Source: a bacterium (GTDB lineage Bacteria; Bdellovibrionota_C; UBA2361; RFPC01). From it: 64,000 bases of DNA. How positions within the stretch are numbered: the first letter of the stretch is position 1; every line of letters begins with the position of its first letter. The translations under genes were made by a program, and so were the position numbers. Of this stretch, positions 1 through 8,862 are shown piece after piece. The notes beneath the pieces were generated by a model that saw only the letters and a list, made by a program, of their open reading frames with translations, had not been told where the DNA came from and did no database searches. The stretch is from assembly GCA_030431715.1 (NCBI GenBank), contig JAUIIO010000003.1, positions 62,001 to 126,000 of the forward strand, written 5' to 3'.

Positions 1-1123
1 CGACCACGCCAGTTGTATCAATCGTCCCGTCACCATTTCCGAGACTGTAAACAATAGCTCCTCCAGCAGTAGTCACACCAAAGATAACGTCTAGATTTCC
101 ATCGCTGTTGATATCCGCGAAATCCGCATTTGCAGAGATAGTGGTGTTACGGGTCTGTACGCTTGTAAACGTTCCATCTCCTGATCCGAGAAGGATCTCC
201 CAATTGTTCCCATTATCTAGGCTTAGAATGTCGAGATTTCCATCATTATTTATATCAGCCATTTCAAGGCTTCCTGAAGTGGTGCCATAGGTAGTTGCAG
301 ATGTAACGGCACTTTGAAACGTTCCGTCGCCATTAGCGAAGAGTGTGGCGATTTCTCCGGCATCAGTTCGATGCACGATATCTATATTCCCATCATCGTC
401 GATGTCTGCCAGTTCAAAAAAAGCGCTGCCAGTCGCACTTGCTACGGTATAAGGATCCGCAAAGCCTCCGCCATCTTGCCCAAGACCAATAATAAGATCG
501 CCTGTATCATAGAGAATATAATCATTGTTTCCGTCATTATTAAAATCGGCGCTACCTAGAGAATCGAGAACAAAGGATCCACTTAAATCACTATTAATTG
601 TAGATCCTGCTTCAAATTCCCCCGTAGCTATCGCTCCACCTAGTCCTGACCCTATACTCGCATCAAGACCATACCCAGCCTGAAGTCTTAGCTCACCATA
701 ATCTGCGCTAAAAAGTTTTCTACCATTAAATTCAGTACTCTGTGTAATGCGACTATATTCAGCAGCCAATGCTTGCGCTTCTTCATTTAGGGCAAGGCGT
801 TGTTCGTTGCTATAAACGCCGTTAATTGATTGGCTGGCAAGTTCCTTTAGCCGTACTGTAATGTTAGAGAGTTCTTGCAGAGCACCATCGGCAACATTAA
901 GAATTGAGAGCCCATCGTTCAGGTTACGAATCCCCTGCGTATATACTCTGCTATCAGCTTTGAGACTATCAGCGATCGCTAAGCCAGCAGCATCGTCAGC
1001 GGCGCGGTTTATTCGCTGGCCACTACTTAACCTTTCAAAGACTTTCCCGAGAGCATCGCTACTGCGAGCTAACTGTCTTTGCCCCTTAAGAGAGGATATG
1101 TTTAAACCAAGGGTGATCGTCAC
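1..1123 (-). CDS. Flagellin with FG-GAP/VCBS repeats in the variable region (3' end outside window)
   Basis: The reading frame begins at a GTG (1123) and runs off the left edge, so 374 residues are visible. Residues 1 to about 150 are a clear flagellin N-terminal D0/D1 domain: it opens VTITLGLNISSLKGQRQLAR and continues with RLSSGQRINRAADDAAGLAI and LNDGLSILNVADGAL. After about residue 165 the frame changes into four repeats with calcium-loop cores of the type ADxNxDGNxD. The cores begin near residues 193, 240, 290 and 337, spaced 47 to 50 residues, and are followed by turns such as GDGTF. Such repeats belong to the FG-GAP/VCBS (integrin alpha-like) group. They occupy the position of the surface-exposed hypervariable flagellin domain. 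The C-terminal D1/D0 helices should lie outside the window and cannot be checked. An ATG just upstream (at 1137) runs into a stop after four codons, so GTG is the likely start. The domain identification is firm; the function of the insert is inference. Confidence 0.9.
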   Translation of the reverse strand, partial: MTITLGLNISSLKGQRQLARSSDALGKVFERLSSGQRINRAADDAAGLAIADSLKADSRVYTQGIRNLNDGLSILNVADGALQELSNITVRLKELASQSINGVYSNEQRLALNEEAQALAAEYSRITQSTEFNGRKLFSADYGELRLQAGYGLDASIGSGLGGAIATGEFEAGSTINSDLSGSFVLDSLGSADFNNDGNNDYILYDTGDLIIGLGQDGGGFADPYTVASATGSAFFELADIDDDGNIDIVHRTDAGEIATLFANGDGTFQSAVTSATTYGTTSGSLEMADINNDGNLDILSLDNGNNWEILLGSGDGTFTSVQTRNTTISANADFADINSDGNLDVIFGVTTAGGAIVYSLGNGDGTIDTTGVV

Positions 1124-1176
1124 TACGGTACATCCATTTACAACATTGCGTGTAATTCCATTACTCCGCGTCTAAC

Positions 1177-1204
1177 TTATCGGCATAAATAGAAAAAATC
1201 TTGA
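1177..1204 (-). promoter_or_regulatory. Sigma-28 (FliA) promoter of the flagellin gene
   Basis: Read on the minus strand, there is a -35-like box TCAAGATT (1204 to 1197), a 12-base spacer, then a perfect GCCGATAA -10 box (1184 to 1177). The FliA consensus is TAAAGTTT-N11-GCCGATAA. The -10 box lies 53 bases before the flagellin GTG, which fits a late flagellar gene. Confidence 0.85.
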
Positions 1205-1308
1205 ATTACGAAAATTTCCTAGAGCTTCTGAGCTTCACAGCTAACTATCCCTAGTCACATGCTTTTTAGGGCATGAGCGGGTGCCCTTGAGGTAGAGGTT
1301 TGCTTGCT

Positions 1309-1605
1309 ATGCCGAGCAAGGTGCTGTATACCCAAAGAATGACGAGAGGGAATATAAATTCGGTCACACCTGATCAGTTTCTTCTAAGTGATCTTCTAAG
1401 TGGTGAAACCGCAACGATTACCGGGTTAGAGCTGCAAGGCGAAGAGTATGAGCGTGTTGCAAGGATAGGTCTTATACCTGGACGTAAGGTAACACTCTTA
1501 TCATCAGGATCGCGAATTCTCGCTCATATATCTGGGGCAACGTGCGCACTCGACAAAAAACTGGCAGCAGCGATCACCGTTCAAAAGGACTCCTTGAGGT
1601 CTTAA
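1309..1605 (+). CDS. feoA: FeoA, ferrous iron transport protein A
   Basis: Small cytoplasmic SH3-like protein that assists the FeoB ferrous iron permease. The sequence runs LSDLLSGETATITGLELQGE, then RVARIGLIPGRKVTLL and a closing ISGATCALDKKLAAAITV, a typical FeoA beta-barrel pattern. The frame could also open at a TTG (1300) or a later ATG (1339). ATG 1309 is preferred because a GAGG (1295-1298) lies ten bases upstream. The N-terminus is about 20 residues longer than a minimal FeoA. The 3' end overlaps feoB by 64 bases, so the two are probably translationally coupled. No Fur box was identified with confidence. Confidence 0.85.
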   Translation: MPSKVLYTQRMTRGNINSVTPDQFLLSDLLSGETATITGLELQGEEYERVARIGLIPGRKVTLLSSGSRILAHISGATCALDKKLAAAITVQKDSLRS

Positions 1606-3563
1606 CCGATCGCGTAACTTCACATTCTTCAGAAGAATCTCCACGTATTAATGTCGCTCTGGTTGGCCAACCGAACGCTGGTAAAACCTCTCTCTTTAAT
1701 AGACTCACGGGCCTTCGAGGTCACATTGCAAATTACCCTGGTACAACTGTTGAAGTGAAAGAGGGGTCTTTTAAGATAGGAGCTACACAAGTCAACCTTC
1801 TGGATCTTCCAGGACTCTACACATTAAATGGCAGCTCAGAAGAGCAACGTGTAGCAAGCGCTGCCCTCTGTGGCAGTTCCTCAGAGGAAGTCCTCGCCCC
1901 GGATATTATTGTTGTGGTTCTTGATTCTACAAGACTTGCCCATCACCTTCCGCTAGCCGGTGAGATCCTGAATATGGACGCCAGAGTAATCGTTGTACTT
2001 AATATGATCGATGAAGCGGAGTATAAAGGTCAAAAAATCGATGTTGAGCTTTTACAGGAAGAACTTGGGGCGCCCGTTGTGCCAATTTCAGCCAGACGAG
2101 GCACAGGCATAGATGATCTGACAAAGGGGATTCTTGAGATAGCCCGCTCTCGTAGCCGTACAGATGTGCCCACTGCGCTGAAAGCTTGCTCGAACTGTAC
2201 CTCTTGTCCGATCACTGCACGGTGCACATGGTCAGATAGTGTCGTAAGTCGAGTAGCAGATACGCGGTCAATTTCTCACAATGCACTAAGCCTTAAAATG
2301 GATAAGCTCTTAAGTAGTTCGCTTAGTGGCTTACTGTTGTTTGGGGTGGTTATGCTGTCACTTTTTTTTATGGTGTTTAGCGTTGCCGCATATCCGATGG
2401 AGTGGATAGATCGACTCTTTTCTTTCTGCGCTACTACGGCTCATGCCTCTATTCCAAATGAATTGTTGGCGAGTTTTGTAGCGGACGGTATGATTAGCGG
2501 TATTGGCGGGGTACTGATCTTTCTCCCTCAGATCTGTCTCCTTTTCTTCGGCATATCACTTCTTGAAAACTCGGGCTACCTTGCACGTGCTACGGTAGCG
2601 GTGGATCGTGTCATGCGTCGCTTCGGTATTCCGGGACAGGCATTTGTTCCATTACTGTCAGCTCATGCTTGCGCTATTCCTGCTATAATGGCTACGAGGG
2701 TCATTGAGAATAAACGCGATCGTTTAAGAACGATACTGATCATTCCGCTTCTCACGTGCTCGGCGAGGCTTCCTGTTTATCTTATGGTCGCAACACTCCT
2801 CTTTGGAGGAGAGCCGTTGTATGGCGCGCTCGTGTTTTTAAGTGGATATGTCATTGGTGCCCTCGCTGCTATTTTCGTATCTCTCCTTTTACAGCGTAGT
2901 CTCATTCCAGGCTCACCTTCTTATTTAGCTATCGATTTCCCTCCGTATCGTTTGCCAGATGTGAAGATAGCTCTTTACACTGCGCTTGATCGGGGGAAGC
3001 TCTTTGTGAAGAAAGCTGGAACGATAGTTCTTTTTATCTCACTTCTTCTCTGGTGTGCTGCGACTTTTCCGCAAGTCAGTGATGTTGAGTATCAGACATA
3101 CCGAGAATCTCAAACGCAATCTGCGCAATTAAACAAGGATCAATATGCACTTGAGAGATCGTTTGCAGGGCAAGTTGGGCATCGCATTGAATCAGTATTT
3201 AAGCCACTTGGATTTGATTGGAGAATTAGTGTCGGCATTGTAAGTTCGTTTGCAGCTAGAGAAGTTATTGTGTCTATACTCTCTGTTATCAGTGGTATTG
3301 ATGATAGTGAAGTGCCGCCTGAGACGCTTGCTGAATCTCTACGGACCATGAAACGAGAGGATGGTTCGACGCTTCTTGATATTCCGACATCGCTTAGCCT
3401 CTTTGTATTCTTTATATTAGCTATGCAGTGTTTACCCACGCAGGCAATTACCTACCGAGAAACTGGAAGTTGGCGCTGGCCGATGTTTCAGCTTGTATAT
3501 ATGACAGCGCTCGCCTATGGCTCCGCATTTGTTGTCTATCAGGTTAGTAGATTGCTGTTTTAG
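1542..3563 (+). CDS. feoB: FeoB, GTP-dependent ferrous iron transporter
   Basis: Inner-membrane Fe(II) permease of 673 residues with an N-terminal G domain. G1 is GQPNAGKT (42-49), switch I contains YPGTTVE, G3 is DLPG (88-91), G4 is NMID (154-157) and G5 is SARRGTG (183-189). A four-cysteine cluster (C216, C219, C222, C228) sits in the linker between the G domain and the membrane part, as in some FeoB proteins. From about residue 250 the protein is polytopic, with the two gate regions. It is roughly 100 residues shorter than E. coli FeoB. The GTG at 1542 is preceded by GGGG and lies inside feoA. No other in-frame ATG, GTG or TTG occurs before the G1 motif, so the overlapping start is the only reasonable one. 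No FeoC gene follows. Confidence 0.95.
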   Translation: MRTRQKTGSSDHRSKGLLEVLTDRVTSHSSEESPRINVALVGQPNAGKTSLFNRLTGLRGHIANYPGTTVEVKEGSFKIGATQVNLLDLPGLYTLNGSSEEQRVASAALCGSSSEEVLAPDIIVVVLDSTRLAHHLPLAGEILNMDARVIVVLNMIDEAEYKGQKIDVELLQEELGAPVVPISARRGTGIDDLTKGILEIARSRSRTDVPTALKACSNCTSCPITARCTWSDSVVSRVADTRSISHNALSLKMDKLLSSSLSGLLLFGVVMLSLFFMVFSVAAYPMEWIDRLFSFCATTAHASIPNELLASFVADGMISGIGGVLIFLPQICLLFFGISLLENSGYLARATVAVDRVMRRFGIPGQAFVPLLSAHACAIPAIMATRVIENKRDRLRTILIIPLLTCSARLPVYLMVATLLFGGEPLYGALVFLSGYVIGALAAIFVSLLLQRSLIPGSPSYLAIDFPPYRLPDVKIALYTALDRGKLFVKKAGTIVLFISLLLWCAATFPQVSDVEYQTYRESQTQSAQLNKDQYALERSFAGQVGHRIESVFKPLGFDWRISVGIVSSFAAREVIVSILSVISGIDDSEVPPETLAESLRTMKREDGSTLLDIPTSLSLFVFFILAMQCLPTQAITYRETGSWRWPMFQLVYMTALAYGSAFVVYQVSRLLF

Positions 3564-3704
3564 CGTGATAATACGGCACCTGAGCCCTCAGAGTATAACG
3601 CTATTATAAGAGGAGGGGCTATGAAACTCCATTAGGTGAAACTCACTATTTCCTTACAACATCTCAAGACAGAGTATCATAAGCATAGGAGCTAGGATTT
3701 CAAA

Positions 3705-4514
3705 ATGTCAGACGCATCAACAATACCAACGTCCAGTGAAGTGAAGCTTGCTCCCATGAGCATAGGAAAGATAATGGATAGGGCCCTTCGCCTTACACCA
3801 GTTGTTTTTGGACAACTCTTTTTCTTCTACGCTCTCTATTCAGCAGTAACAGTAGCGATGAGTCTCCCGTTTATTACGAACAATCCCGGAGCTACTATTG
3901 GGGTGCTCGTGCTCGGCTTTATCTTTGGTGTCATGGCATACTTTGCTTTGATGTATGTGTCTGCAGCGTATTGGCTTGGTGGAACGATGACTACCTCGCA
4001 GGCGATCTCAAAGATCTCTGGCTCGATTATTCTTAGATGCCTCTGGCTCTTTATTGTGACAGGTTTTATCGCCTTCTTAGGTTTCTTACTTTTTATTATT
4101 CCCGGTGTTATCTATTCCATAAATAGATGTCTGGCCCCTTATATCCTCATTGTTGAAGATACCTCTGTAGATGAGGCCATTAAGAAAAGTAAATACCTCA
4201 TGACAAGGGGGAAGTGGTACAGTTTGAGTGGCCCGTACATGAGAGTTACGGCTATCTTTATCGTTGTTTTTGTTATTAGTCTCACAGCTAGTGGCATACA
4301 AATTGGGGCTGCTGCCGTACTAGCAGGAAGTGAATTTGCGAGTAAGCTTTCAGCTATTATTAATTTTGCAGCGCAGCTTCTACAGCACTTTGCAGGCACG
4401 GTTAATTGCCTTTGCTATGTCGGACTCTTCTACGATCTGTGTGCCCGGTATGAGGGCTCTGACCTTGGAGCAGACCTTGATAAACTAGGTAGCACTGAAC
4501 ATGGAAGTAATTAG
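3705..4514 (+). CDS. Polytopic membrane protein at the head of the MoxR/DUF58 operon
   Basis: Hydrophobic protein of 269 residues with about five or six predicted membrane segments: near residues 35-53, 63-85, 110-135, 170-195 and 205-235. It begins with a short cytoplasmic stretch, APMSIGKIMDRALRLTPVVF, that resembles proteins annotated as 'glycerophosphoryl diester phosphodiesterase membrane domain' or DUF4013-like. No catalytic motif is visible. The start at 3705 follows a purine-rich GGAGCTAGGA stretch. The 3' end overlaps the next gene by 14 bases. In other bacteria a protein of this type often stands first in DUF4129-DUF4350-MoxR-DUF58 operons, which supports a role in the same membrane-associated system. 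Confidence 0.6.
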   Translation: MSDASTIPTSSEVKLAPMSIGKIMDRALRLTPVVFGQLFFFYALYSAVTVAMSLPFITNNPGATIGVLVLGFIFGVMAYFALMYVSAAYWLGGTMTTSQAISKISGSIILRCLWLFIVTGFIAFLGFLLFIIPGVIYSINRCLAPYILIVEDTSVDEAIKKSKYLMTRGKWYSLSGPYMRVTAIFIVVFVISLTASGIQIGAAAVLAGSEFASKLSAIINFAAQLLQHFAGTVNCLCYVGLFYDLCARYEGSDLGADLDKLGSTEHGSN

Positions 4515-5271
4515 ATATGTACTCCTCTGTTGTTTATTCTCGTGCTTGATATCTCCTTCTCAGGTTCGTGCGGAAGTCTTTGACGAAAGCTCACAAGACG
4601 AAATTAGGGAGATTCTAGGCAATAAAGAATTTCAACCTCGATCTCTAAAAAAAAGTACCATTGATTCTTGGAAAAATAGAATTTGGTCCACTGTTCTTAA
4701 AGAGACGATCGAGGTATGGGATGCCTTTGAAGGGGTATTAAAATCCATTCAAAAAGCAGGAAAATCGATTCCTGGAGCCGATTTTATTCGCTCGATATTC
4801 TCTATTATTGCGGATATTCTTAAAGCAATATTTACTATAATCGCTGCGCTCTGGCAGCCACTTGCATGGTTATGTCTATTGCTTGCACTAGGTGGCGCAG
4901 TATATTTTGTGGCCCCTTATCTGAGCTCATTGCAGTCGGAGCAGGAGCAAGAGTCAGATGCTCAGGCACTCCTAGTTACTGCACCGCTCACAAGAGAACA
5001 GCTTAGTGACTTCCTTTCAAATACAAGCTATCTCAAAGCACTCTGTCACCTACGAGACCTGCTTCGGCTCGAACTGCTAACAAAGCATAAGTACAATCCA
5101 TCCTATACAGATAGGGAAATTGCAAAAAAGCTTCCGGAAGATGAAAGGATAAAGGCACTCTTTAAAGAGACTTCAGACATTTTTGAGCAAGCCGTGTATG
5201 CTGGTAAGCATCAGAGCATTGAGAGAATCGAGGAATTTTTCTCCAAATATAGGAGTGTGATCTTTCGATGA
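4501..5271 (+). CDS. DUF4129 domain-containing membrane protein
   Basis: 256 residues. A signal-like N-terminus (residues 1-24, ending QVRA) is followed by an exported helical region. A membrane segment near residues 120-138 comes next, then a C-terminal cytoplasmic helical domain. The C-terminus (LRDLLRLELLTKHKYNPSYT, then DREIAKKLPEDERIK and EQAVYAG) matches the DUF4129 pattern of a short-chain helical domain with the 'T-DREIA' element. The start overlaps the preceding gene by 14 bases and the stop overlaps the next gene by four (ATGA), so the genes are likely coupled. DUF4129 proteins accompany MoxR ATPases and DUF58 proteins; their biochemical role is not known. Confidence 0.75.
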   Translation: MEVIRYVLLCCLFSCLISPSQVRAEVFDESSQDEIREILGNKEFQPRSLKKSTIDSWKNRIWSTVLKETIEVWDAFEGVLKSIQKAGKSIPGADFIRSIFSIIADILKAIFTIIAALWQPLAWLCLLLALGGAVYFVAPYLSSLQSEQEQESDAQALLVTAPLTREQLSDFLSNTSYLKALCHLRDLLRLELLTKHKYNPSYTDREIAKKLPEDERIKALFKETSDIFEQAVYAGKHQSIERIEEFFSKYRSVIFR

Positions 5272-6473
5272 AGTTTGCCGATAAACGCTACTATGTCTTT
5301 ATCCTTTTAGGAATCCTAAGCCTTGTCATCTATGTTCAATTGAGCATTGAGAAAGATGCCGGGTCTATATATTCTGCAAAACCATTTGGGGCAAAAGCTT
5401 TTTTCCTTTTTCTAAAGCAACGTAATATCCCGGTTAAGCCGTGGCTACATCCTCTGAATACGCTTGATGAAAAAGAGCAACGTGGAATACTCTTTGTCGT
5501 TTCGCCTCAAAAAAATGTAAACTTCTCTCAACTCAAATCGTGGATATCAGCGGGAAATGATGCTGTCTATCTAGGTTCAGTTCCTGAGAGTCTTGCGCTT
5601 CTAACGGATGAAATAGAGAAAGGTGATGAAAAGAACGATGGGGAAGCGCCACCTGCTCCTACAAGCACCGATAAGCAGGAAACAACAGTCGCTCAGTGGC
5701 TTCGTGATCTCTATAATGAATCACTTCATTCAGAAGAAGGCGTAGCTGTTAACTGTGAGGATGATTACCCTGAGATATGTGGCGGCGTTCAGAGACTCTC
5801 TCGAAGAGCTGGAAATGAGACCTTCTACGTTTCCGGAAGTACGGTCATCATTGAGGATAAAGATGGCCCAATACTTATGAGGAAAAAGATCGGAGAGGGG
5901 ATATTATGGATATTTACGGAGGAGACTGTCATCAAGAATGAGTTTATTGATAAGCACGACAATCTCAGACTCCTCTATCAACTCGCGACAAATGGTGGCA
6001 CGGTATATTTTGATGAGTTTCATCACGGTTATGTCGCCCCTGCAGCCAAGCATATACAGAGCAATAAGAATAATATTTATCTTTTAGCCGGGTTCATTAT
6101 GGGATTTCTCATTCTCTTAGCGATCACTCGTTCATTTCGGTTCGGTCCTCCAACACCAGCCACGGTTGAAAGCTCCCCAAGCACAGTTGAGTTTACCTCT
6201 GCTCTTGGGCTTTTGTACTCAGAACATAACGCGACGTCGGTTCTTCATCACTATTTTGAACAGTGGAAGAAGCGAATAGGGACACAGTTCAGCATGAGTT
6301 CCCGGTTATCAGATGAAGTATTTATTGAGAAGCTTAGTGGCCGGAGCTCAAAAGCTCTCGCTCATAAAGACTCTTTACAGCAAACTACTAAGCAGTTTTC
6401 AAAAGAAAGTCGAGTGAGTGAAGTCGTACTTTCAGAAGCAATCCAAACCTTAGAAAAACAGTTTAAATCGTAG
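5268..6473 (+). CDS. DUF4350 domain-containing membrane protein
   Basis: 401 residues. A membrane anchor (about 9-26) is followed by a periplasmic region with a Rossmann-like pattern (RGILFVVSPQKNV, then LKSWISAGNDAVYLG) typical of the DUF4350 part. GEGILWIFTEETVI and the strand-turn VYFDEFHHGY come next. A second membrane segment lies at about 271-289, followed by a cytoplasmic helical C-terminus of about 110 residues. The order TM, alpha/beta domain, FDEFHHG, TM is usual for this family in MoxR operons. An acidic, proline-containing loop (about residues 117-140) interrupts the domain. Function is unknown; the context suggests a membrane-bound partner of the MoxR ATPase. Confidence 0.75.
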   Translation: MKFADKRYYVFILLGILSLVIYVQLSIEKDAGSIYSAKPFGAKAFFLFLKQRNIPVKPWLHPLNTLDEKEQRGILFVVSPQKNVNFSQLKSWISAGNDAVYLGSVPESLALLTDEIEKGDEKNDGEAPPAPTSTDKQETTVAQWLRDLYNESLHSEEGVAVNCEDDYPEICGGVQRLSRRAGNETFYVSGSTVIIEDKDGPILMRKKIGEGILWIFTEETVIKNEFIDKHDNLRLLYQLATNGGTVYFDEFHHGYVAPAAKHIQSNKNNIYLLAGFIMGFLILLAITRSFRFGPPTPATVESSPSTVEFTSALGLLYSEHNATSVLHHYFEQWKKRIGTQFSMSSRLSDEVFIEKLSGRSSKALAHKDSLQQTTKQFSKESRVSEVVLSEAIQTLEKQFKS

Positions 6474-6482
6474 GAGATGAAG

Positions 6483-7502
6483 ATGGACAATGAAATACAT
6501 GCGAGTTTAAGTGGTAGCACTATCGCGAAGCTCTATAAGAAGCTCTCAAGTGAGATAGCATCCACAGTTTATGGACATGAAGACACAACCAAATTGCTCG
6601 TTGGAGCATTTCTAATTGGTGGGCATGTTCTCCTTGAAGGCCCTCCGGGAATTGCAAAAACGCTTATGGCAAAGTCATTTGCGAAGTCAATTGGCCTTGA
6701 CTTTAACCGGATACAGTTTACCCCAGATCTCATGCCGGGGGATGTGACCGGGGTGTATGTGTTTGATCAGAACTCAGCAAGCTTTCATCTCTCTGAAGGA
6801 CCAATATTTGCTGATATCCTGTTGGCTGATGAAATTAACCGAACACCCCCGAAAACACAATCAGCTCTTCTTGAAGCGATGGAAGAGCGACATGTGACAA
6901 TTGATGGTAAGGTGCATTCACTTGGAAGATTCTTCTTTGTTATGGCCACTCAAAACCCGGTAGATCATGAGGGCACGTATCCGCTGCCAGAGGCACAGCT
7001 TGATAGGTTCTTATTTAAGATCAACATGACCTATCCTTCAAAAGAGCTTGAGCAGCAAATGATAGCGCGATTTAGCTCTGAAGTGCCGAGCTCTATGAAG
7101 GTGGAAGCGTCAGATGATGTAACACCTTCACATGAGAAAGTACCAGTTGTTTCATCTGAGGAACTCGATAGTGCCCGTGCTGAACTTCGCAATATAAATA
7201 TGGATTCCTCAATTACAGATTATATCCACCGAGTTGTGAGTAGTACACGATCACATCCTGATCTGGTGCTAGGTGCAAGTCCGAGAGCTGCTTTGAATTT
7301 GGCACTTGCTGCGAAGTATCAGGCAGCTCTTGAGGAAAGAATGTATGTTGTTCCTGATGATGTAAAGTCTATCGCAGGAAACGTGCTTTCTCATCGACTT
7401 ATTTTTCAGCCTGAAGTGTATGAGACTGAAGATGCCTCTACAAAGTTGGTGCAAGAGATCGTTGAGAATACGCCTATTCCGTCAGCAACCGGTCATGAAT
7501 AA
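6483..7502 (+). CDS. MoxR-family AAA+ ATPase
   Basis: 339 residues. AAA+ ATPase of the MoxR group, thought to act as a chaperone that matures or activates partner proteins carrying VWA or DUF58 domains. Walker A is GPPGIAKT (53-60). Walker B is ILLADEINRTPPKTQSALLE. Sensor 1 lies in FFVMATQNPVDHEGTYPLPE and an arginine-rich element in LGASPRAALNLALAAK. An ATG at 6477 is directly adjacent to the GGAG sequence, so the ATG at 6483 has much better spacing and is chosen. The 3' end overlaps the DUF58 gene by eight bases. Confidence 0.93.
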   Translation: MDNEIHASLSGSTIAKLYKKLSSEIASTVYGHEDTTKLLVGAFLIGGHVLLEGPPGIAKTLMAKSFAKSIGLDFNRIQFTPDLMPGDVTGVYVFDQNSASFHLSEGPIFADILLADEINRTPPKTQSALLEAMEERHVTIDGKVHSLGRFFFVMATQNPVDHEGTYPLPEAQLDRFLFKINMTYPSKELEQQMIARFSSEVPSSMKVEASDDVTPSHEKVPVVSSEELDSARAELRNINMDSSITDYIHRVVSSTRSHPDLVLGASPRAALNLALAAKYQAALEERMYVVPDDVKSIAGNVLSHRLIFQPEVYETEDASTKLVQEIVENTPIPSATGHE

Positions 7503-8862
7503 GCTAGGAGCTCTAAAAATACTTCCGGTGCCTCTTATCACCGGTAAGGGATACCTCATTCTTAGTATCGGAATTGTTATTCTCTTAACTGGTATTACCT
7601 TACAGGTTCCATTCGTAGCCCTAGCTGGAACCATCGGATTATTTGTATTCAGCTTTGCGAGCTATCTTTTCATCGACTACGTAACTCAGCGCAGAAATTT
7701 ACGTGATTGCCTCATCTCTGCACATATTCCATCAGTCATTTATTCTGGAGTGGAGACGGCGCTCACTCTTAAAGTAGAGATGCCATCGTTACGTCAGTTA
7801 CATCTCCTAGAGCTTCGACCAGATATTCCCGCAGAGTTATCAGTCGCTCAAGAGACCTATACTATGGCATTGTCGCCAAATCAAAGTGAGGGGGAGATTC
7901 ACTATCTCTGTACGCCTTTAGAGAGAGGTCAAAAAGAATGGCAGGGACTTTACGGTCGGATTCGATCAGGCTCTGGAATTGTAAGCTGGCAGTTTCGTTA
8001 TGACTTTCCTGAAGCTTTAACCTCAAGTGTGTATCCGAACTCCTTTATGAGGGGTGATAAGAGTCAGATGGCGTTTCAAAAGCTACGTATCGGGCAGAAT
8101 CATATTAATAAGTTAAACGGCGGAGGCCGAGAGTTCGACTCTCTGAAAACCTATTCGCCGGGAGATGACTTGCGCAAAGTTGATTGGAAACGTAGTGCCA
8201 GAGGTAAAGGGGTTCTTGTCAAAGTCTTTCGTCCTGAAACGCATCAACGCATACACGTGGCTCTTGATTGTGGGCGTCGAATGGGGAACAGGCTTATTAA
8301 CCGTAGTCAGTTAGAGTTCGCAGCTGATGCCGCGGCTCATCTCCTTACCGTTGCGAGTCGTAATGATGATGAAGTTGGGTTTTTTGCTTTTCATCAGGAC
8401 GTTACCTCAAAAATTCCCTGTGGCCGTGGGTCAAAGCAGGTGACTCGTATTATTGATGCCCTCTCAGAAACAGAGCTTAGTCCATTTGAATCGGATTACC
8501 AGCACATAACAGAGTGGGCTCAGAGCAACAGAAAACGCTCGTTACTTATCCTCATTACCAGTGTCTCTAATGTGGCAGGAATGGAGCAGATTAAGAATAG
8601 CCTCTTACCAGTCAGATCTCGACACATTCCTATAGTATTTTGCATCGCTGACAGAGATCTTATTGAGGTGTCTGAACAGCCTGCTGCGAACCTAAAAGAT
8701 GCTTATATTATTTCAGCCGCTACAGAGCAGCTCGCACGTATTGAGCATCAGCGTGCGCTCCTTGAGAAATCAGGAATTGATTGTATCTACTGCGATGCCA
8801 CGCACCTTCAGCATATGCTGCGGAAAAAATACGTCGATATGAAAACATCTGGCAGGCTATGA
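7495..8862 (+). CDS. DUF58 domain-containing protein (VWA-like)
   Basis: 455 residues. Two membrane segments (about residues 20-60) are followed by a beta-rich region. The DUF58 signature starts near residue 215: GGREFDSLKTYSPGDDLRKV, then DWKRSARGKGVLVKVFRPE and HVALDCGRRMG. It leads into a von Willebrand A-like Rossmann fold that ends near the C-terminus. The ATG at 7495 lies inside the moxR 3' end (overlap of eight bases). An in-frame start farther upstream exists but would create a basic leader unlike the family. DUF58 proteins are the usual partners of MoxR ATPases. The stop meets the opposite-strand RDD-SpoIIM gene, with a six-base convergent overlap. Confidence 0.9.
   Translation: MNKLGALKILPVPLITGKGYLILSIGIVILLTGITLQVPFVALAGTIGLFVFSFASYLFIDYVTQRRNLRDCLISAHIPSVIYSGVETALTLKVEMPSLRQLHLLELRPDIPAELSVAQETYTMALSPNQSEGEIHYLCTPLERGQKEWQGLYGRIRSGSGIVSWQFRYDFPEALTSSVYPNSFMRGDKSQMAFQKLRIGQNHINKLNGGGREFDSLKTYSPGDDLRKVDWKRSARGKGVLVKVFRPETHQRIHVALDCGRRMGNRLINRSQLEFAADAAAHLLTVASRNDDEVGFFAFHQDVTSKIPCGRGSKQVTRIIDALSETELSPFESDYQHITEWAQSNRKRSLLILITSVSNVAGMEQIKNSLLPVRSRHIPIVFCIADRDLIEVSEQPAANLKDAYIISAATEQLARIEHQRALLEKSGIDCIYCDATHLQHMLRKKYVDMKTSGRL

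Noticed and set aside
861..1175. Open frame of about 100 codons on the plus strand opposite the flagellin gene
   Set aside because: It lies entirely on the complement of a clear flagellin N-terminal domain and has no protein-like pattern.
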